Source: Chitinophagaceae bacterium (GTDB taxonomy: Bacteria > Bacteroidota > Bacteroidia > Chitinophagales > Chitinophagaceae). From it: a DNA stretch of 64,000 bases. The DNA lies in NCBI GenBank assembly GCA_016787085.1, contig JAEUVJ010000006.1, forward strand, positions 23,824 through 87,823, read 5' to 3'. The notes under the pieces were generated by a model. It was not told where the DNA came from, did no database searches, and worked only from the letters and a program-made list of their open reading frames with translations. Of this stretch, positions 36,107 through 45,128 are shown one piece after another; position 1 is the first letter of the stretch, and every line of letters begins with the position of its first letter. The position numbers and the translations under genes were made by a program.

Positions 36107-37111
36107 GTGACAGGTAAGTGGTCATATTTTCCATTGATTGCAACCTTTTTCTTTTTTACTGTTGCACGATCGCAGCAAAAGGTTGTAGTGGATGCAGGAG
36201 GTCATGGGGATTTTAAGACCATACAGGAGGCGCTGAACAGTTTGACTGACTCATCTGCTGCGGCAAGGATGATCTTTATACGGAACGGGATTTATAAAGA
36301 AAAGCTCTTTATCATAAAGCATAATGTGATCCTGGAAGGAGAAGACCGGGATAAAACCATCATCACGTATGACATTGCGCGGGACGAATGGCGATGCGAT
36401 CATCCCGATGACTGGGGCGTGGCTACCGTGAATACGAACAGCAATGACATCACGCTGAAGAACCTGACCATTGCCAATGATTATGGTTTTAATGTGAAAG
36501 AAAGCCGTGTGGTGGATTGCAAGGCAGATACAGCAACGGGAAAGAAAACTATTACTACCGGGGGACACCAGATGGCATTACGGACGATGCGCACAACAAG
36601 ACTGAAAGCGGTCAATTGCCGTTTCAGGGCGTATGCAGGCGATACCGTGAGCCCATGGAATACAGTAAATGGCATGTTCTATTTCAAGGATTGTATGATG
36701 GAAGGCGGTGTTGATTTCTATTGCCCGAGGGGCTGGGCATGGGCGGAGAACTGTATATTCTATGCAAATACAGGACCGGCCAGTATCTGGCATGATGGTT
36801 CGGGTGATCCTGATCAGAAAACGGTATTGAAGAATTGTGTCTTTGATGGATATAAAGGATTTAAACTTGGCAGGTATCATAGAGAAGCCCAGTTCTACCT
36901 GGTGGATTGCAGGTTTTCAAAGAATATGGCCGATACAGCGATCTACCGTGTACCGGTCAATGAGATCAAATGGGGCGAAAGGATCTACTATTATAATTGC
37001 CGCCGGGACAAGGGGAAAGATTTTGCATGGTATTCCAATAACCTGCCATCCGGATTGAATGCAACCGATATTACTGTGAGCTGGCTTTTCGGCGATCGCT
37101 GGAAGCCATAA
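36107..37111 (+). CDS. Divergent pectinesterase-like protein (CE8 copy 3), GTG start
   Basis: 334 residues. No ATG is in frame between the GH105 stop and the signal peptide, so GTG 36107 is the start. GHGDFKTIQEALNSL is the CE8 opening. The active-site blocks differ from copies 1 and 2: YAGDTVS stands where HQDTIY is expected (Gln replaced by Gly), GGVDFYCPRGWAW replaces GTTDYIFGPA, and LGRYHREAQF replaces LGRPWRAYA. Two aspartates and the Arg remain, so activity on another ester or an unusual pectin is possible. Encoded 3 bases after GH105. Confidence 0.8.
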   Translation: MTGKWSYFPLIATFFFFTVARSQQKVVVDAGGHGDFKTIQEALNSLTDSSAAARMIFIRNGIYKEKLFIIKHNVILEGEDRDKTIITYDIARDEWRCDHPDDWGVATVNTNSNDITLKNLTIANDYGFNVKESRVVDCKADTATGKKTITTGGHQMALRTMRTTRLKAVNCRFRAYAGDTVSPWNTVNGMFYFKDCMMEGGVDFYCPRGWAWAENCIFYANTGPASIWHDGSGDPDQKTVLKNCVFDGYKGFKLGRYHREAQFYLVDCRFSKNMADTAIYRVPVNEIKWGERIYYYNCRRDKGKDFAWYSNNLPSGLNATDITVSWLFGDRWKP

Positions 37112-37122
37112 AAACAATAAAT

Positions 37123-38580
37123 ATGACTACGAAGACAATGATACAGGCGTTAAACGCCACCAGTGTTGAAAAGCCGGTTTTGCCGGTAAAGATCCTGCAG
37201 TTCGGAGAAGGTAATTTTCTCCGGGCATTTGTTGACTGGATGATCAATAAGGCGAACGAAACAGGTAAAATGAATCACGGCATTGCTATCATACAGCCTA
37301 TTGCAGGCGGTGAGTTTGTCCGTGAGCTCTTTCATAAACAGGATAGCTTATACCACGTGTACCTGGAAGGGATCAAAGACAAAAAACCGGTCAAGGAGGT
37401 TTCCCTGGTAAAATGTATTACCGGGATCAATAACCCTTATGCTGATTATAAGACATATGAGTCCCTGTTTTTAAGTGAATCATTGGAAATGATCGTTTCC
37501 AATACAACGGAAGCAGGTATCCGCTACGAGGAAGGAGAAGACCTGCAGGCAGAACCGCCGGCTTCTTTCCCGGGTAAGATGACAGCCCTGTTATACAAAA
37601 GGTATAAAAAGTTTAATGGTGATCCCTCCAAAGGCCTGTCTGTGATCTGCTGCGAATTGATAGAAGACAATGGCTCTACGTTACGGCAATATGTACTAAA
37701 ACATGCAGCCGCCAATAAACTCGGTGCTGAGTTTGAAAACTGGGTAAAAGCCAATTGCCACTTTTATGATACCCTGGTTGATCGTATCGTTCCCGGCTTT
37801 CCAAAAGAAACGATCAACGAGATCAAAGAAGAGATCGGCTATGATGATAACCTTGTAGTGAAAGGGGAATACTTTCATGTGTGGGCGATTGGCGGCGACA
37901 GCAGTATCAAACAAAAATTGCCGCTTGACCAGGCTGGCCTGAATGTGCTTTTCATGGATGATATCCGTGATTTCAGGGCAAAAAAGGTACGTATCCTGAA
38001 TGGTTCGCATACGGCCATGGTACCTGTGGCCCTGCAGATGGGCTGCGAAACCGTGATGGATGCTTTTAATACGCCTGAAGTGGAGAAGTTCATCAATAAA
38101 ATGGTGAACGAGGAAGTGTTGCCGGTGATCAATGAAGATCCCGCAGAACTGAAGAAATTTGCCGGTAAGATACTGGAACGTTTTTATAATCCCTTCCTTA
38201 AACATTATCTGAAGGATATTTCACTCAACTCATTGTCCAAGTGGGAGACAAGAAATTTCCCGACGGTAAAAGATAATTACACCAAACTGAACAAAAATGC
38301 CAGGCTGGGCTCCTTTTCATTTGCAGCCTTGCTTGTACTGTACAGTGGAAAAGCAAAAGCGGCATTTACACCAAACGATACGGCAGAATTTGTTGATTTT
38401 ATCCGGTCCTCATTTGATGCAGCTAATATAAAAGGATGGGTGGAAGCTATTGTGAAGAACCGCAAGATATGGAAGGAAGATTTTTCTGCTTCCCCATACT
38501 TTATTGAAGAAGTGGCCGGCTCCGTGGAAACCATATTGAATAAAGGCATGAAAGCAGCAGTAATGGACCTGATCAGTTAA
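37123..38580 (+). CDS. uxaB: Tagaturonate reductase (altronate oxidoreductase)
   Basis: 485 residues, mannitol-dehydrogenase superfamily. The N-terminal Rossmann motif is LQFGEGNFLRAFVDWM, and the catalytic K-x4-N-x2-H appears as KVRILNGSH. It reduces tagaturonate to altronate with NADH, the second step of cytoplasmic galacturonate breakdown after UxaC. No signal peptide, unlike the enzymes upstream: the locus moves here from periplasm to cytoplasm. UxuB (fructuronate reductase) belongs to the same family, but position next to uxaA favours UxaB. Confidence 0.9.
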   Translation: MTTKTMIQALNATSVEKPVLPVKILQFGEGNFLRAFVDWMINKANETGKMNHGIAIIQPIAGGEFVRELFHKQDSLYHVYLEGIKDKKPVKEVSLVKCITGINNPYADYKTYESLFLSESLEMIVSNTTEAGIRYEEGEDLQAEPPASFPGKMTALLYKRYKKFNGDPSKGLSVICCELIEDNGSTLRQYVLKHAAANKLGAEFENWVKANCHFYDTLVDRIVPGFPKETINEIKEEIGYDDNLVVKGEYFHVWAIGGDSSIKQKLPLDQAGLNVLFMDDIRDFRAKKVRILNGSHTAMVPVALQMGCETVMDAFNTPEVEKFINKMVNEEVLPVINEDPAELKKFAGKILERFYNPFLKHYLKDISLNSLSKWETRNFPTVKDNYTKLNKNARLGSFSFAALLVLYSGKAKAAFTPNDTAEFVDFIRSSFDAANIKGWVEAIVKNRKIWKEDFSASPYFIEEVAGSVETILNKGMKAAVMDLIS

Positions 38581-38642
38581 TCCTTATACGGATTCTGAAT
38601 GAATAACTCTAATATTTGCCAAACAATATAAACCAGCATTAT

Positions 38643-40289
38643 ATGTCGCAGATCGTTTTAAAAGTGCATCCCAAGGATAATGTGATCGTAGCATTGAAGG
38701 ACCTGGAGAAGGGTCAGCTGATTTCATTTGATGGAGCTGAATACGTGTTGCAGGAAGACATTCCTGCCAAACATAAATTCTTCATGCATGATATGAAGAA
38801 AGGCGATGCCATCACCATGTACGGTGTACTGGTGGGTAAAGCACAGATGGATATCGCTAAAGGCTCCCGCATGTCAACGGAGAATACCAAACATGCTGCA
38901 GAACCCTACACATACCGGAAAGTAAATTACGACTGGCATGCGCCTGATGTCTCAAAGTTTAAAGGCAGAACATTCAATGGTTATCATCGCAGTGACGGAA
39001 GGGTAGGTACGGCCAACTACTGGCTGTTTATACCGACTGTTTTTTGTGAGAACAGGAACCTGGATGTGATCCGTGAAGCCATGCACAATGAGTTGGGTTA
39101 TGCGGTTACCGATAAGTACAAACGCTATACACATCAACTACTGGAAGCGTATAAAAAAGGAGAGGATATTTCTTCTGTCAGCCTTTTGCCTCCCACTACA
39201 AAGGAGAGGGTAGGAGACAGGCTTTTTAAGAATGTGGATGGGATCAAATTCCTCAATCACCAGGGTGGTTGCGGCGGTATCCGGCAGGATGCGGCTGTGT
39301 TAAGCAAATTGCTCGCTGCGTATGCCGATCATCCGAATGTGGGTGGGGTGACTGTACTGAGCCTCGGCTGCCAGAACCTTCAGACCCAGGATTTTCTGAA
39401 TGACCTGAAAGCGCTGAATCCTCATTTCAATAAGTCTCTTTTCATTTTTGAACAACAGCAATCGCAAAGTGAAGAACAGCTGATCGCCGAAGCGATCCGC
39501 AAAACATTTGAAGGACTCACAGAAATTAATAAACTGGAAAGAAAGCCAGCTCCGCTGGACAAACTTTGTATTGGTGTTAAATGTGGTGGAAGTGATGGAT
39601 TCAGTGGTATTTCAGCTAATCCTGCTGTAGGGTATGCATCCGACCTGATGGTGGCACTAGGCGGAAAAGTATTGCTGGCAGAGTTTCCGGAACTATGCGG
39701 AGCAGAGCAAAACCTGATTGATCGTACAAAAGATGAGACTGCAGCTAAAAAGTTCATTCAATTGATGTCGGCTTATAGCGACTCCGCTGAAAAAGCCGGT
39801 AGCGGTTTCCATATGAACCCTTCTCCCGGTAATATTAAAGATGGGTTGATCACCGATGCCATCAAGAGTAATGGTGCCGCATTAAAGGGAGGTACTTCAC
39901 CCGTAGAAGATGTGCTGGACTATACGGAAGTGGTGAAGAAGCCAGGGTTAAGTCTTGTATGTACACCTGGAAATGATGTAGAAGCAACCACCGGAAAAGC
40001 TGCCAGTGGCGCTACGTTGATATTATTCACCACCGGGCTGGGAACACCAACCGGCAATCCTGTTTGCCCTACTATCAAGGTGTCAACTAACAGCAACCTG
40101 ACCAAACGGATGAATGACATCATTGACATTGATTGCGGGCCCGTGATTGATGGCGAAAAAACAATTCCGCAGATGGGAGAAGATATTCTTGACTATTGCA
40201 TCAAGGCTGCCAGTGGGGAAGTAATACCCAAGGCAGTATTATTGAACCAGGATGATTTCATTCCCTGGAAGAGAGGGGTATCTTTATAA
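38643..40289 (+). CDS. uxaA: Altronate dehydratase
   Basis: 548 residues from ATG 38643; nine codons upstream are open but lack a better start. The N-terminal SAF domain (VLKVHPKDNVIVALKDLEKG) is followed by the UxaA/GarD core: GYHRSDGRVGTANYWLFIPT, NHQGGCGGIRQD, LSLGCQNLQ, KCGGSDGFSGISANPAVG and GTPTGNPVCPTIKVSTN. The enzyme needs Fe(II) or Mn(II) and makes 2-keto-3-deoxygluconate (KDG) from altronate. The region before it (38581-38642) has a -7-like ATATTTGCC. Confidence 0.95.
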   Translation: MSQIVLKVHPKDNVIVALKDLEKGQLISFDGAEYVLQEDIPAKHKFFMHDMKKGDAITMYGVLVGKAQMDIAKGSRMSTENTKHAAEPYTYRKVNYDWHAPDVSKFKGRTFNGYHRSDGRVGTANYWLFIPTVFCENRNLDVIREAMHNELGYAVTDKYKRYTHQLLEAYKKGEDISSVSLLPPTTKERVGDRLFKNVDGIKFLNHQGGCGGIRQDAAVLSKLLAAYADHPNVGGVTVLSLGCQNLQTQDFLNDLKALNPHFNKSLFIFEQQQSQSEEQLIAEAIRKTFEGLTEINKLERKPAPLDKLCIGVKCGGSDGFSGISANPAVGYASDLMVALGGKVLLAEFPELCGAEQNLIDRTKDETAAKKFIQLMSAYSDSAEKAGSGFHMNPSPGNIKDGLITDAIKSNGAALKGGTSPVEDVLDYTEVVKKPGLSLVCTPGNDVEATTGKAASGATLILFTTGLGTPTGNPVCPTIKVSTNSNLTKRMNDIIDIDCGPVIDGEKTIPQMGEDILDYCIKAASGEVIPKAVLLNQDDFIPWKRGVSL

Positions 40290-40316
40290 GTATAACAGAA
40301 AGGAAAAACAGGCTGG

Positions 40317-41135
40317 ATGAAAGAGAATCAATTTTCGTTGAAAGGCAAAGTGATCGTGGTGACCGGGGCAACAGGCATATTGGGCCATGCCTTTATTAAA
40401 TCATTGGCGGCCGCCGGAGCTATTGTGGGAGTACTGGGAAGGAATGAGCAGAAAGCAAATGAAAGGGTTAAGGAAATTACAGATGATGGTGGTGAAGCGA
40501 TAGCATTGCTGGCTGATGTGCAAAATGAACAGCAACTGATCGCATGCCGTGATACTGTATTGAAAAAATATGGCAGAATTGACGGGCTCGTCAATGGAGC
40601 CGGTGGCAATGTGCCGGAGGGTGTTCTTCAGGCCGGGCAGGATATTTTTTCGATCAATGTGGAAGGAATGAAAAAAGCGCTGGATATAAATGTGTGGGGT
40701 ACATTGATACCTACCTTGGTATTCGGAAAAGCTATTGCGGAGAGTGGCGGTGGCAGCATTGTGAATATATCATCGGTAAGTGCCGACAGGCCATTGACAA
40801 AAGTGCTGGGATACACGATGGGAAAAGCGGCGATAGAGAAGTTCAGTAAATGGTTTGCTATTGAACTGGCCAGCCGGTATGGTGATACGATCCGTATGAA
40901 TGCGATCGTGCCGGGATTTTTCCTGACCGAACAAAATAAAATGTTGCTGACTGATGGACAGGGTAACCTTACTGAAAGAGGCCACCTGATCATCAGCAAT
41001 ACGCCGTTTAAAAAATTTGGTAAACCGGAAGATCTGGGCGGGGCGCTGGTGTGGCTGATGAGTGATGCTTCATCTTTTGTAACGGGCACCACTGTAACTA
41101 TTGACGGAGGATTTACCGCTTTCAGCGGTGTGTAG
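40317..41135 (+). CDS. SDR oxidoreductase, probable fructuronate reductase (mannonate oxidoreductase)
   Basis: 272 residues. Cofactor loop VVTGATGILGHAF, NGAGGN, catalytic Ser in VNISSVSA and Y-x3-K in GYTMGKAA; the end VTIDGGFTAFSGV is standard. This SDR type, similar to B. subtilis YjmF, is regularly encoded with uxuA/uxaC in Gram-positives and Bacteroidota and converts fructuronate to mannonate. No mannonate dehydratase (uxuA) lies in the window, so the glucuronate branch would need a gene elsewhere. KduD (for the unsaturated-uronate route) is the main alternative. Confidence 0.75.
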   Translation: MKENQFSLKGKVIVVTGATGILGHAFIKSLAAAGAIVGVLGRNEQKANERVKEITDDGGEAIALLADVQNEQQLIACRDTVLKKYGRIDGLVNGAGGNVPEGVLQAGQDIFSINVEGMKKALDINVWGTLIPTLVFGKAIAESGGGSIVNISSVSADRPLTKVLGYTMGKAAIEKFSKWFAIELASRYGDTIRMNAIVPGFFLTEQNKMLLTDGQGNLTERGHLIISNTPFKKFGKPEDLGGALVWLMSDASSFVTGTTVTIDGGFTAFSGV

Positions 41136-41184
41136 CATAAACCGGCTATGTGCCGGCCGGCATTAATTTTTAAAGTGATTGTAC

Positions 41185-42627
41185 ATGAAAAAGTTTTTGG
41201 ATGAAAATTTTCTGCTGAAGACACCTACAGCACAGCGTCTCTATCACGACTATGCTAAAGTGATGCCCATTATTGACTACCATTGTCACCTGCCGCCACA
41301 ACAGATAGCAGAGGATACGCAATTTGAAAATCTGACACAGGTATGGTTGTATGGCGATCATTATAAGTGGAGGGCCATGCGTACCAATGGCGTCAATGAA
41401 AGCTATTGTACCGGCAACAAGAATGACTGGGAAAAATTCCAGAAATGGGCAGAAACAGTTCCTTATACTTTGCGCAATCCGTTGTATCACTGGACACACC
41501 TGGAACTGCAGCGCTACTTTGACGTACAGAATATCCTGAATGCGGATACGGCAAAGAAGATCTATGATGAGTGTACGGCAAAACTGCAGACCAAAGAGTA
41601 TGCTGTTCGTAATCTGCTCCGTAAAATGAATGTGAAGCTGGTATGCACCACAGACGATCCGGTTGATTCCTTAGAATATCATAAGAAGATCAAAGACGAC
41701 GGGTATGAAATACCGATCCTGCCTGCATTCAGACCGGATAATGCTATGAATGTAAGCGATCCTGCAAAATTCCTGACCTATATTAAAAAACTGGAAGCAG
41801 TTACTAATATTGCCATCTCGTCATTTGATGACTTCCTGTATGCATTGCAGAACCGGCATGATTTCTTTGCCTCAATGGGCTGCAGTGTTTCCGATCATGG
41901 GTTGGAAGAAATTTATGCAGATGATTTCACGGGTTCGGAAATAGACGCCATTTTCAATAAGGTACATGGTGGCAAAAACCTGAGTGATGCGGAACAAAAA
42001 AAATTCCGTTCAGCTATGCTGGTCCATTTTGCCGAATGGGACTGGGAAAAGGGATGGGTACAGCAGTTCCATCTAGGGGCGCTGAGGAATAATAACTCCA
42101 GGATGTTGCAAACTCTCGGCCCCGATACCGGCTGGGACTCCATCGGAGATTTTTCACAGGCAAGAGCATTGGCGAGATTCATGGATAAGCTGGACAGCAA
42201 TAATAAGCTGGCAAAGACTATTGTGTATAACCTTAACCCTGCGGACAACGAACTGATGGCAACAATGATCGGTAATTTCAATGACGGATCATCAGCAGGT
42301 AAGGTACAATGGGGTTCAGCCTGGTGGTTCCTCGATCAGAAAGACGGTATGACCAGGCAGATAAATGCACTCAGTAATATGGGATTGCTGAGCAGGTTCA
42401 TTGGTATGCTAACCGATTCCAGGAGTTTCCTATCCTATCCGCGTCATGAGTATTTCAGAAGAATACTGTGTGACCTGTTTGGCGATGAGATCGAGAACGG
42501 AGAGTTGCCCAATGATATCAACTGGGTGGGTAAAGTGGTACAGGATATCTGTTTTAACAATGCAAAGAATTATTTCAACTGGCAACTGGATGCCAGGCCG
42601 GCATCGGTAAAGCCGGTAAATGCTTAA
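41185..42627 (+). CDS. uxaC: Glucuronate/galacturonate isomerase
   Basis: 480 residues from ATG 41185 (MKKFLDENFLL); a second ATG two codons upstream is weaker. The amidohydrolase-like metal motif MPIIDYHCHLPPQQIAED is at the N-terminus; LVCTTDDPVDSLEYH, ILPAFRPDNAMN and FLSYPRHEYFRRILCDL follow the UxaC pattern. It isomerises galacturonate to tagaturonate and glucuronate to fructuronate, feeding UxaB and the SDR encoded just upstream. Confidence 0.95.
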   Translation: MKKFLDENFLLKTPTAQRLYHDYAKVMPIIDYHCHLPPQQIAEDTQFENLTQVWLYGDHYKWRAMRTNGVNESYCTGNKNDWEKFQKWAETVPYTLRNPLYHWTHLELQRYFDVQNILNADTAKKIYDECTAKLQTKEYAVRNLLRKMNVKLVCTTDDPVDSLEYHKKIKDDGYEIPILPAFRPDNAMNVSDPAKFLTYIKKLEAVTNIAISSFDDFLYALQNRHDFFASMGCSVSDHGLEEIYADDFTGSEIDAIFNKVHGGKNLSDAEQKKFRSAMLVHFAEWDWEKGWVQQFHLGALRNNNSRMLQTLGPDTGWDSIGDFSQARALARFMDKLDSNNKLAKTIVYNLNPADNELMATMIGNFNDGSSAGKVQWGSAWWFLDQKDGMTRQINALSNMGLLSRFIGMLTDSRSFLSYPRHEYFRRILCDLFGDEIENGELPNDINWVGKVVQDICFNNAKNYFNWQLDARPASVKPVNA

Positions 42628-42655
42628 TAGGCTGTGAATGTAGCGAAAGAATGCA

Positions 42656-42713
42656 CCCGGCAACGTTGCCGGGAAAACATCAGGGAATAAACCGGTGCTA
42701 TGCTGTATCTTTC
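42656..42713 (+). promoter_or_regulatory. Putative operator and promoter of kdgK
   Basis: CCCGGCAACGTTGCCGGG (42656-42673) is a perfect 18-base palindrome containing the same CGTTGCCGGGAA as the susC site, with AATAAACCGGT at the same offset (42686). A -7-like TATCTTTC lies at 42706-42713, 35.5 bases from the site centre, about two helical turns closer than at susC and GH28. Confidence 0.6.
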
Positions 42714-42748
42714 GCCGCTCAAATCAATAAAACATAAATACAATAAAC

Positions 42749-43774
42749 ATGTCAAAGAAGGTTGTAACGCTTGGGGAGATCATGCTGCGTTTGTCCACTC
42801 CCGATTTTAAACGTTTTGTACAGGCTGATAGCTTCGATATCACCTACGGAGGCGGAGAAGCGAATGTAGCAGCCGCTTTATGTAACTATGGTTTGAAAGG
42901 TACTTTTGTTACCAAGGTGCCAAACAATCCTATAGGCCAGTCGGCGATCAATCATCTGCGCCGCTATGGTGTGGATACGCAATACATCGTGAGAGGTGGC
43001 GACAGACTGGGTATATATTTCCTGGAAACCGGTGCTGCTATGCGTGCCTCACAGGTAGTATATGACCGTGCAGGGGCTTCTATTGCTGACGTGAATGTAT
43101 CGGAGTTTGATTTTGACAAGATATTCGAAGGAGCTGATTGGTTCCATACTACAGGTATTACGCCTGCTTTAAGTGATAAAGCCGCAGCATTGGCCGAGGC
43201 CGCTTTGAAAGCAGCCAAAGCAAAAGGCATTACTACAAGTATTGATTTGAATTACCGTAAAAAACTCTGGACAAAGGAAAAGGCAAGGGAAGTGATGACA
43301 AAACTTTGCCAGTACGTAGATGTATGTATCGGTAATGAAGAAGATGCGGATACCACGCTTGGTTTTAAAGCAAAGGATACAGACGTTACCAAGGGCGAAC
43401 TGAACCTCGATGGTTTCAAGGATGTGTTCAAACAGATGAAAGAAAAATTCGGTTTCAAATACATTGCTTCATCACTGAGAGAAAGCCATAGTGCCAGTGA
43501 TAATGGCTGGAGCGCTTTATTATATGACGGAAAGGAATTTTATCATACCCGCAAGTATGAAGTACGAATTGTTGACCGAGTGGGCAGTGGGGATTCTTTT
43601 GCCAGTGGCCTGATCTATGGCCTGGTAACCGGTATGAGCATGAATGATGCGGCTGAATTTGGTGTGGCTGCGTCGGCTTTGAAACATACAATTCCTGGTG
43701 ACCTGAACCATGCCACGCTGAGCGAAGTGAAAGACCTGATGAAAGGGGATGCCAGCGGCAGGGTACAGAGATAG
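42749..43774 (+). CDS. kdgK: 2-dehydro-3-deoxygluconokinase
   Basis: 341 residues, ribokinase/PfkB fold. TYGGGEANVAAALCNYGLKG is the N-terminal signature, FVTKVPNNPIGQSAINHLRRYGVDTQ is typical of KDG kinases, and DRVGSGDSFASGLIYGL carries the catalytic Asp. It phosphorylates KDG to KDPG using ATP. It has its own operator-like site; a GC-rich repeat begins directly after its stop codon and may act as a terminator. Confidence 0.93.
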   Translation: MSKKVVTLGEIMLRLSTPDFKRFVQADSFDITYGGGEANVAAALCNYGLKGTFVTKVPNNPIGQSAINHLRRYGVDTQYIVRGGDRLGIYFLETGAAMRASQVVYDRAGASIADVNVSEFDFDKIFEGADWFHTTGITPALSDKAAALAEAALKAAKAKGITTSIDLNYRKKLWTKEKAREVMTKLCQYVDVCIGNEEDADTTLGFKAKDTDVTKGELNLDGFKDVFKQMKEKFGFKYIASSLRESHSASDNGWSALLYDGKEFYHTRKYEVRIVDRVGSGDSFASGLIYGLVTGMSMNDAAEFGVAASALKHTIPGDLNHATLSEVKDLMKGDASGRVQR

Positions 43775-43798
43775 CCCCCTGTCCCCCTAAAGGGGAGA
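43775..43798. repeat. GC-rich repeat downstream of kdgK (first)
   Basis: CCCCCTGTCCCCCTAAAGGG followed by GAGA; core hairpin CCCCT/AGGGG. It begins at the base after the kdgK stop. The interval to 43925 ends with a second member of the family and contains a T-rich stretch but no gene. Confidence 0.6.
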
Positions 43799-43886
43799 CT
43801 TGATTCGATGATGCCTTTGTTTGTTCAATAGTTCTTTACTCGTTTTTTTTAAATAATAATATATCACCTTCCACTGTAGGGGTTCT

Positions 43887-43920
43887 AAAGTCCCTCCTTG
43901 GGAGGGATTTAGGGAGGTCT
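43887..43920. repeat. GC-rich repeat upstream of the YhcH gene (second)
   Basis: TCCCTCC (43891-43897) and GGAGGGA (43901-43907) form a tight hairpin, flanked by AAAG and TTTAGGGAGGTCT. Together with the first copy it brackets about 90 bases. Confidence 0.6.
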
Positions 43921-43925
43921 GATTT

Positions 43926-44375
43926 ATGATAGTTGATACTATAAAGAACGCTTCGAAATATTTTTCAGCACATCCTTTGTTTGCGAAGGCATTTGAATAT
44001 ATCAATCAAACGGATCTTGCCAATGCAGCCGATGGTAAAGGAGACATTGCGGACGGGTTGAAATATATTATCAGCAACGGGCCAGGCAAAACAAAGGAAG
44101 CCAGCGTTGCGAAGTTCGAATGTCATAATAAATTTATTGACATACAGCTTTGCATCAAAGGTGTGGAGCAGATTGGCTGGAAGCCAAGAGAGAAATGTTT
44201 TACAGAGAATGGCGGATACAATGCCGAGAAAGATGTGCAGTTGTATAACGAACAACCCGATATGTATTTTCAACTGACCGACGGGCAGTTTGCTATCTTT
44301 TTTCCGGAAGATGTGCATGCCCCGATGATCGGTGATGCAGCAATCAAAAAACTGGTGATAAAAGTAAAAATCTAA
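43926..44375 (+). CDS. YhcH/YjgK/YiaL family protein (DUF386)
   Basis: 149 residues. Cupin-like blocks CHNKFIDIQLCIKGVEQIGW, DGQFAIFFPEDVHAPMIGD and a C-terminal KKLVIKVKI contain the conserved His/Glu set of the YhcH family (EbgC, TabA, NanQ). Members act on sugar anomers or sugar acids, for instance as mutarotases or isomerases. Between kdgK and kdgA, a role in handling a keto-deoxy sugar acid or an unsaturated monouronate is likely but unproven. Confidence 0.85.
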   Translation: MIVDTIKNASKYFSAHPLFAKAFEYINQTDLANAADGKGDIADGLKYIISNGPGKTKEASVAKFECHNKFIDIQLCIKGVEQIGWKPREKCFTENGGYNAEKDVQLYNEQPDMYFQLTDGQFAIFFPEDVHAPMIGDAAIKKLVIKVKI

Positions 44376-44381
44376 ACAGCT

Positions 44382-45044
44382 ATGGCAACCAAACAGGTAA
44401 TAACAGATGCGATCGTAAAGCAGGGTATTCTGCCTTTGTATTTTAATGCGGATGAAACGGTAAGCGTGGAAGTACTGAGGGCTATCTATCGTGCGGGTAT
44501 CAAAGCCGTAGAATATACCAACCGGGGTGATGCGGCATTGAAGAACTTTAAAAAACTGGTGGAAGTAAGAAATGCAGAAATGACCGGCCTGATGCTGGGA
44601 GTAGGTACGATCAAAAACCTGAAGCATGCAGAAGACTATGTCGCTGCTGGCGCTGATTTCCTGGTGAGCCCGGGGTATGTAGCAGAGGTAGCTGATTATG
44701 CGAATAACAAAGATATTTTTTATGCACCGGGCTGCATGACCCCGACAGAGATCATAGCGGCAGAGAATAATGGGATCGGGTTCATTAAATTGTTTCCGGG
44801 CAATATGCTGGGACCTGAATTTGTAAGTGGTGTCAAAGATATTTTCCCTAAACTGCTATTTATGCCTACCGGCGGTGTGGATACCACTAAGGAGAATATT
44901 GAAGAATGGTTCAGTGCAGGAGTGTGTGCGGTAGGGATGGGCAGCAAACTGATCAGTAAAAAACTAATGGAGCAAAAGGACTATCTTACTATTGAGAAGA
45001 TGACAAAGGAGGTGCTGGGACTGATCGCTTCAATAAAAAAATAG
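44382..45044 (+). CDS. kdgA: KDPG aldolase (2-keto-3-deoxy-6-phosphogluconate aldolase)
   Basis: 220 residues, class I aldolase barrel. The pattern ILPLYFNADETVSVEVLRAIYRAGIKAVEYTNRGDAAL is KDPG/KHG-aldolase-like with Glu in VEYTNRG; the Schiff-base Lys is in GFIKLFPGN and LFMPTGGVD binds phosphate. It splits KDPG into pyruvate and glyceraldehyde-3-phosphate, the end of the uronate pathway. Starts 6 bases after the YhcH gene. Confidence 0.92.
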   Translation: MATKQVITDAIVKQGILPLYFNADETVSVEVLRAIYRAGIKAVEYTNRGDAALKNFKKLVEVRNAEMTGLMLGVGTIKNLKHAEDYVAAGADFLVSPGYVAEVADYANNKDIFYAPGCMTPTEIIAAENNGIGFIKLFPGNMLGPEFVSGVKDIFPKLLFMPTGGVDTTKENIEEWFSAGVCAVGMGSKLISKKLMEQKDYLTIEKMTKEVLGLIASIKK

Positions 45045-45093
45045 AAAATAAGGCAGTGGTCTCTGTTGTGCAATTTTGGTGATTCTTACTATG

Positions 45094-45107
45094 GTTACTG
45101 GTATCAT
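45094..45107 (+). promoter_or_regulatory. Weak operator-like site before exuT
   Basis: GGTTACTGGTATCA resembles GTTACCGGTAAC with two changes and matches the secondary copy at 32436-32449 (TTGCTGGTATC). The downstream AATAAA element found at the other three sites is missing, so this is tentative. Confidence 0.3.
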
Positions 45108-45128
45108 ATAAATTCTAACGATTAACGT

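Noticed and set aside
43775..43920. Insertion sequence remnant between kdgK and the YhcH gene
   Set aside because: No transposase fragment or target duplication is visible; only short palindromic repeats are present.
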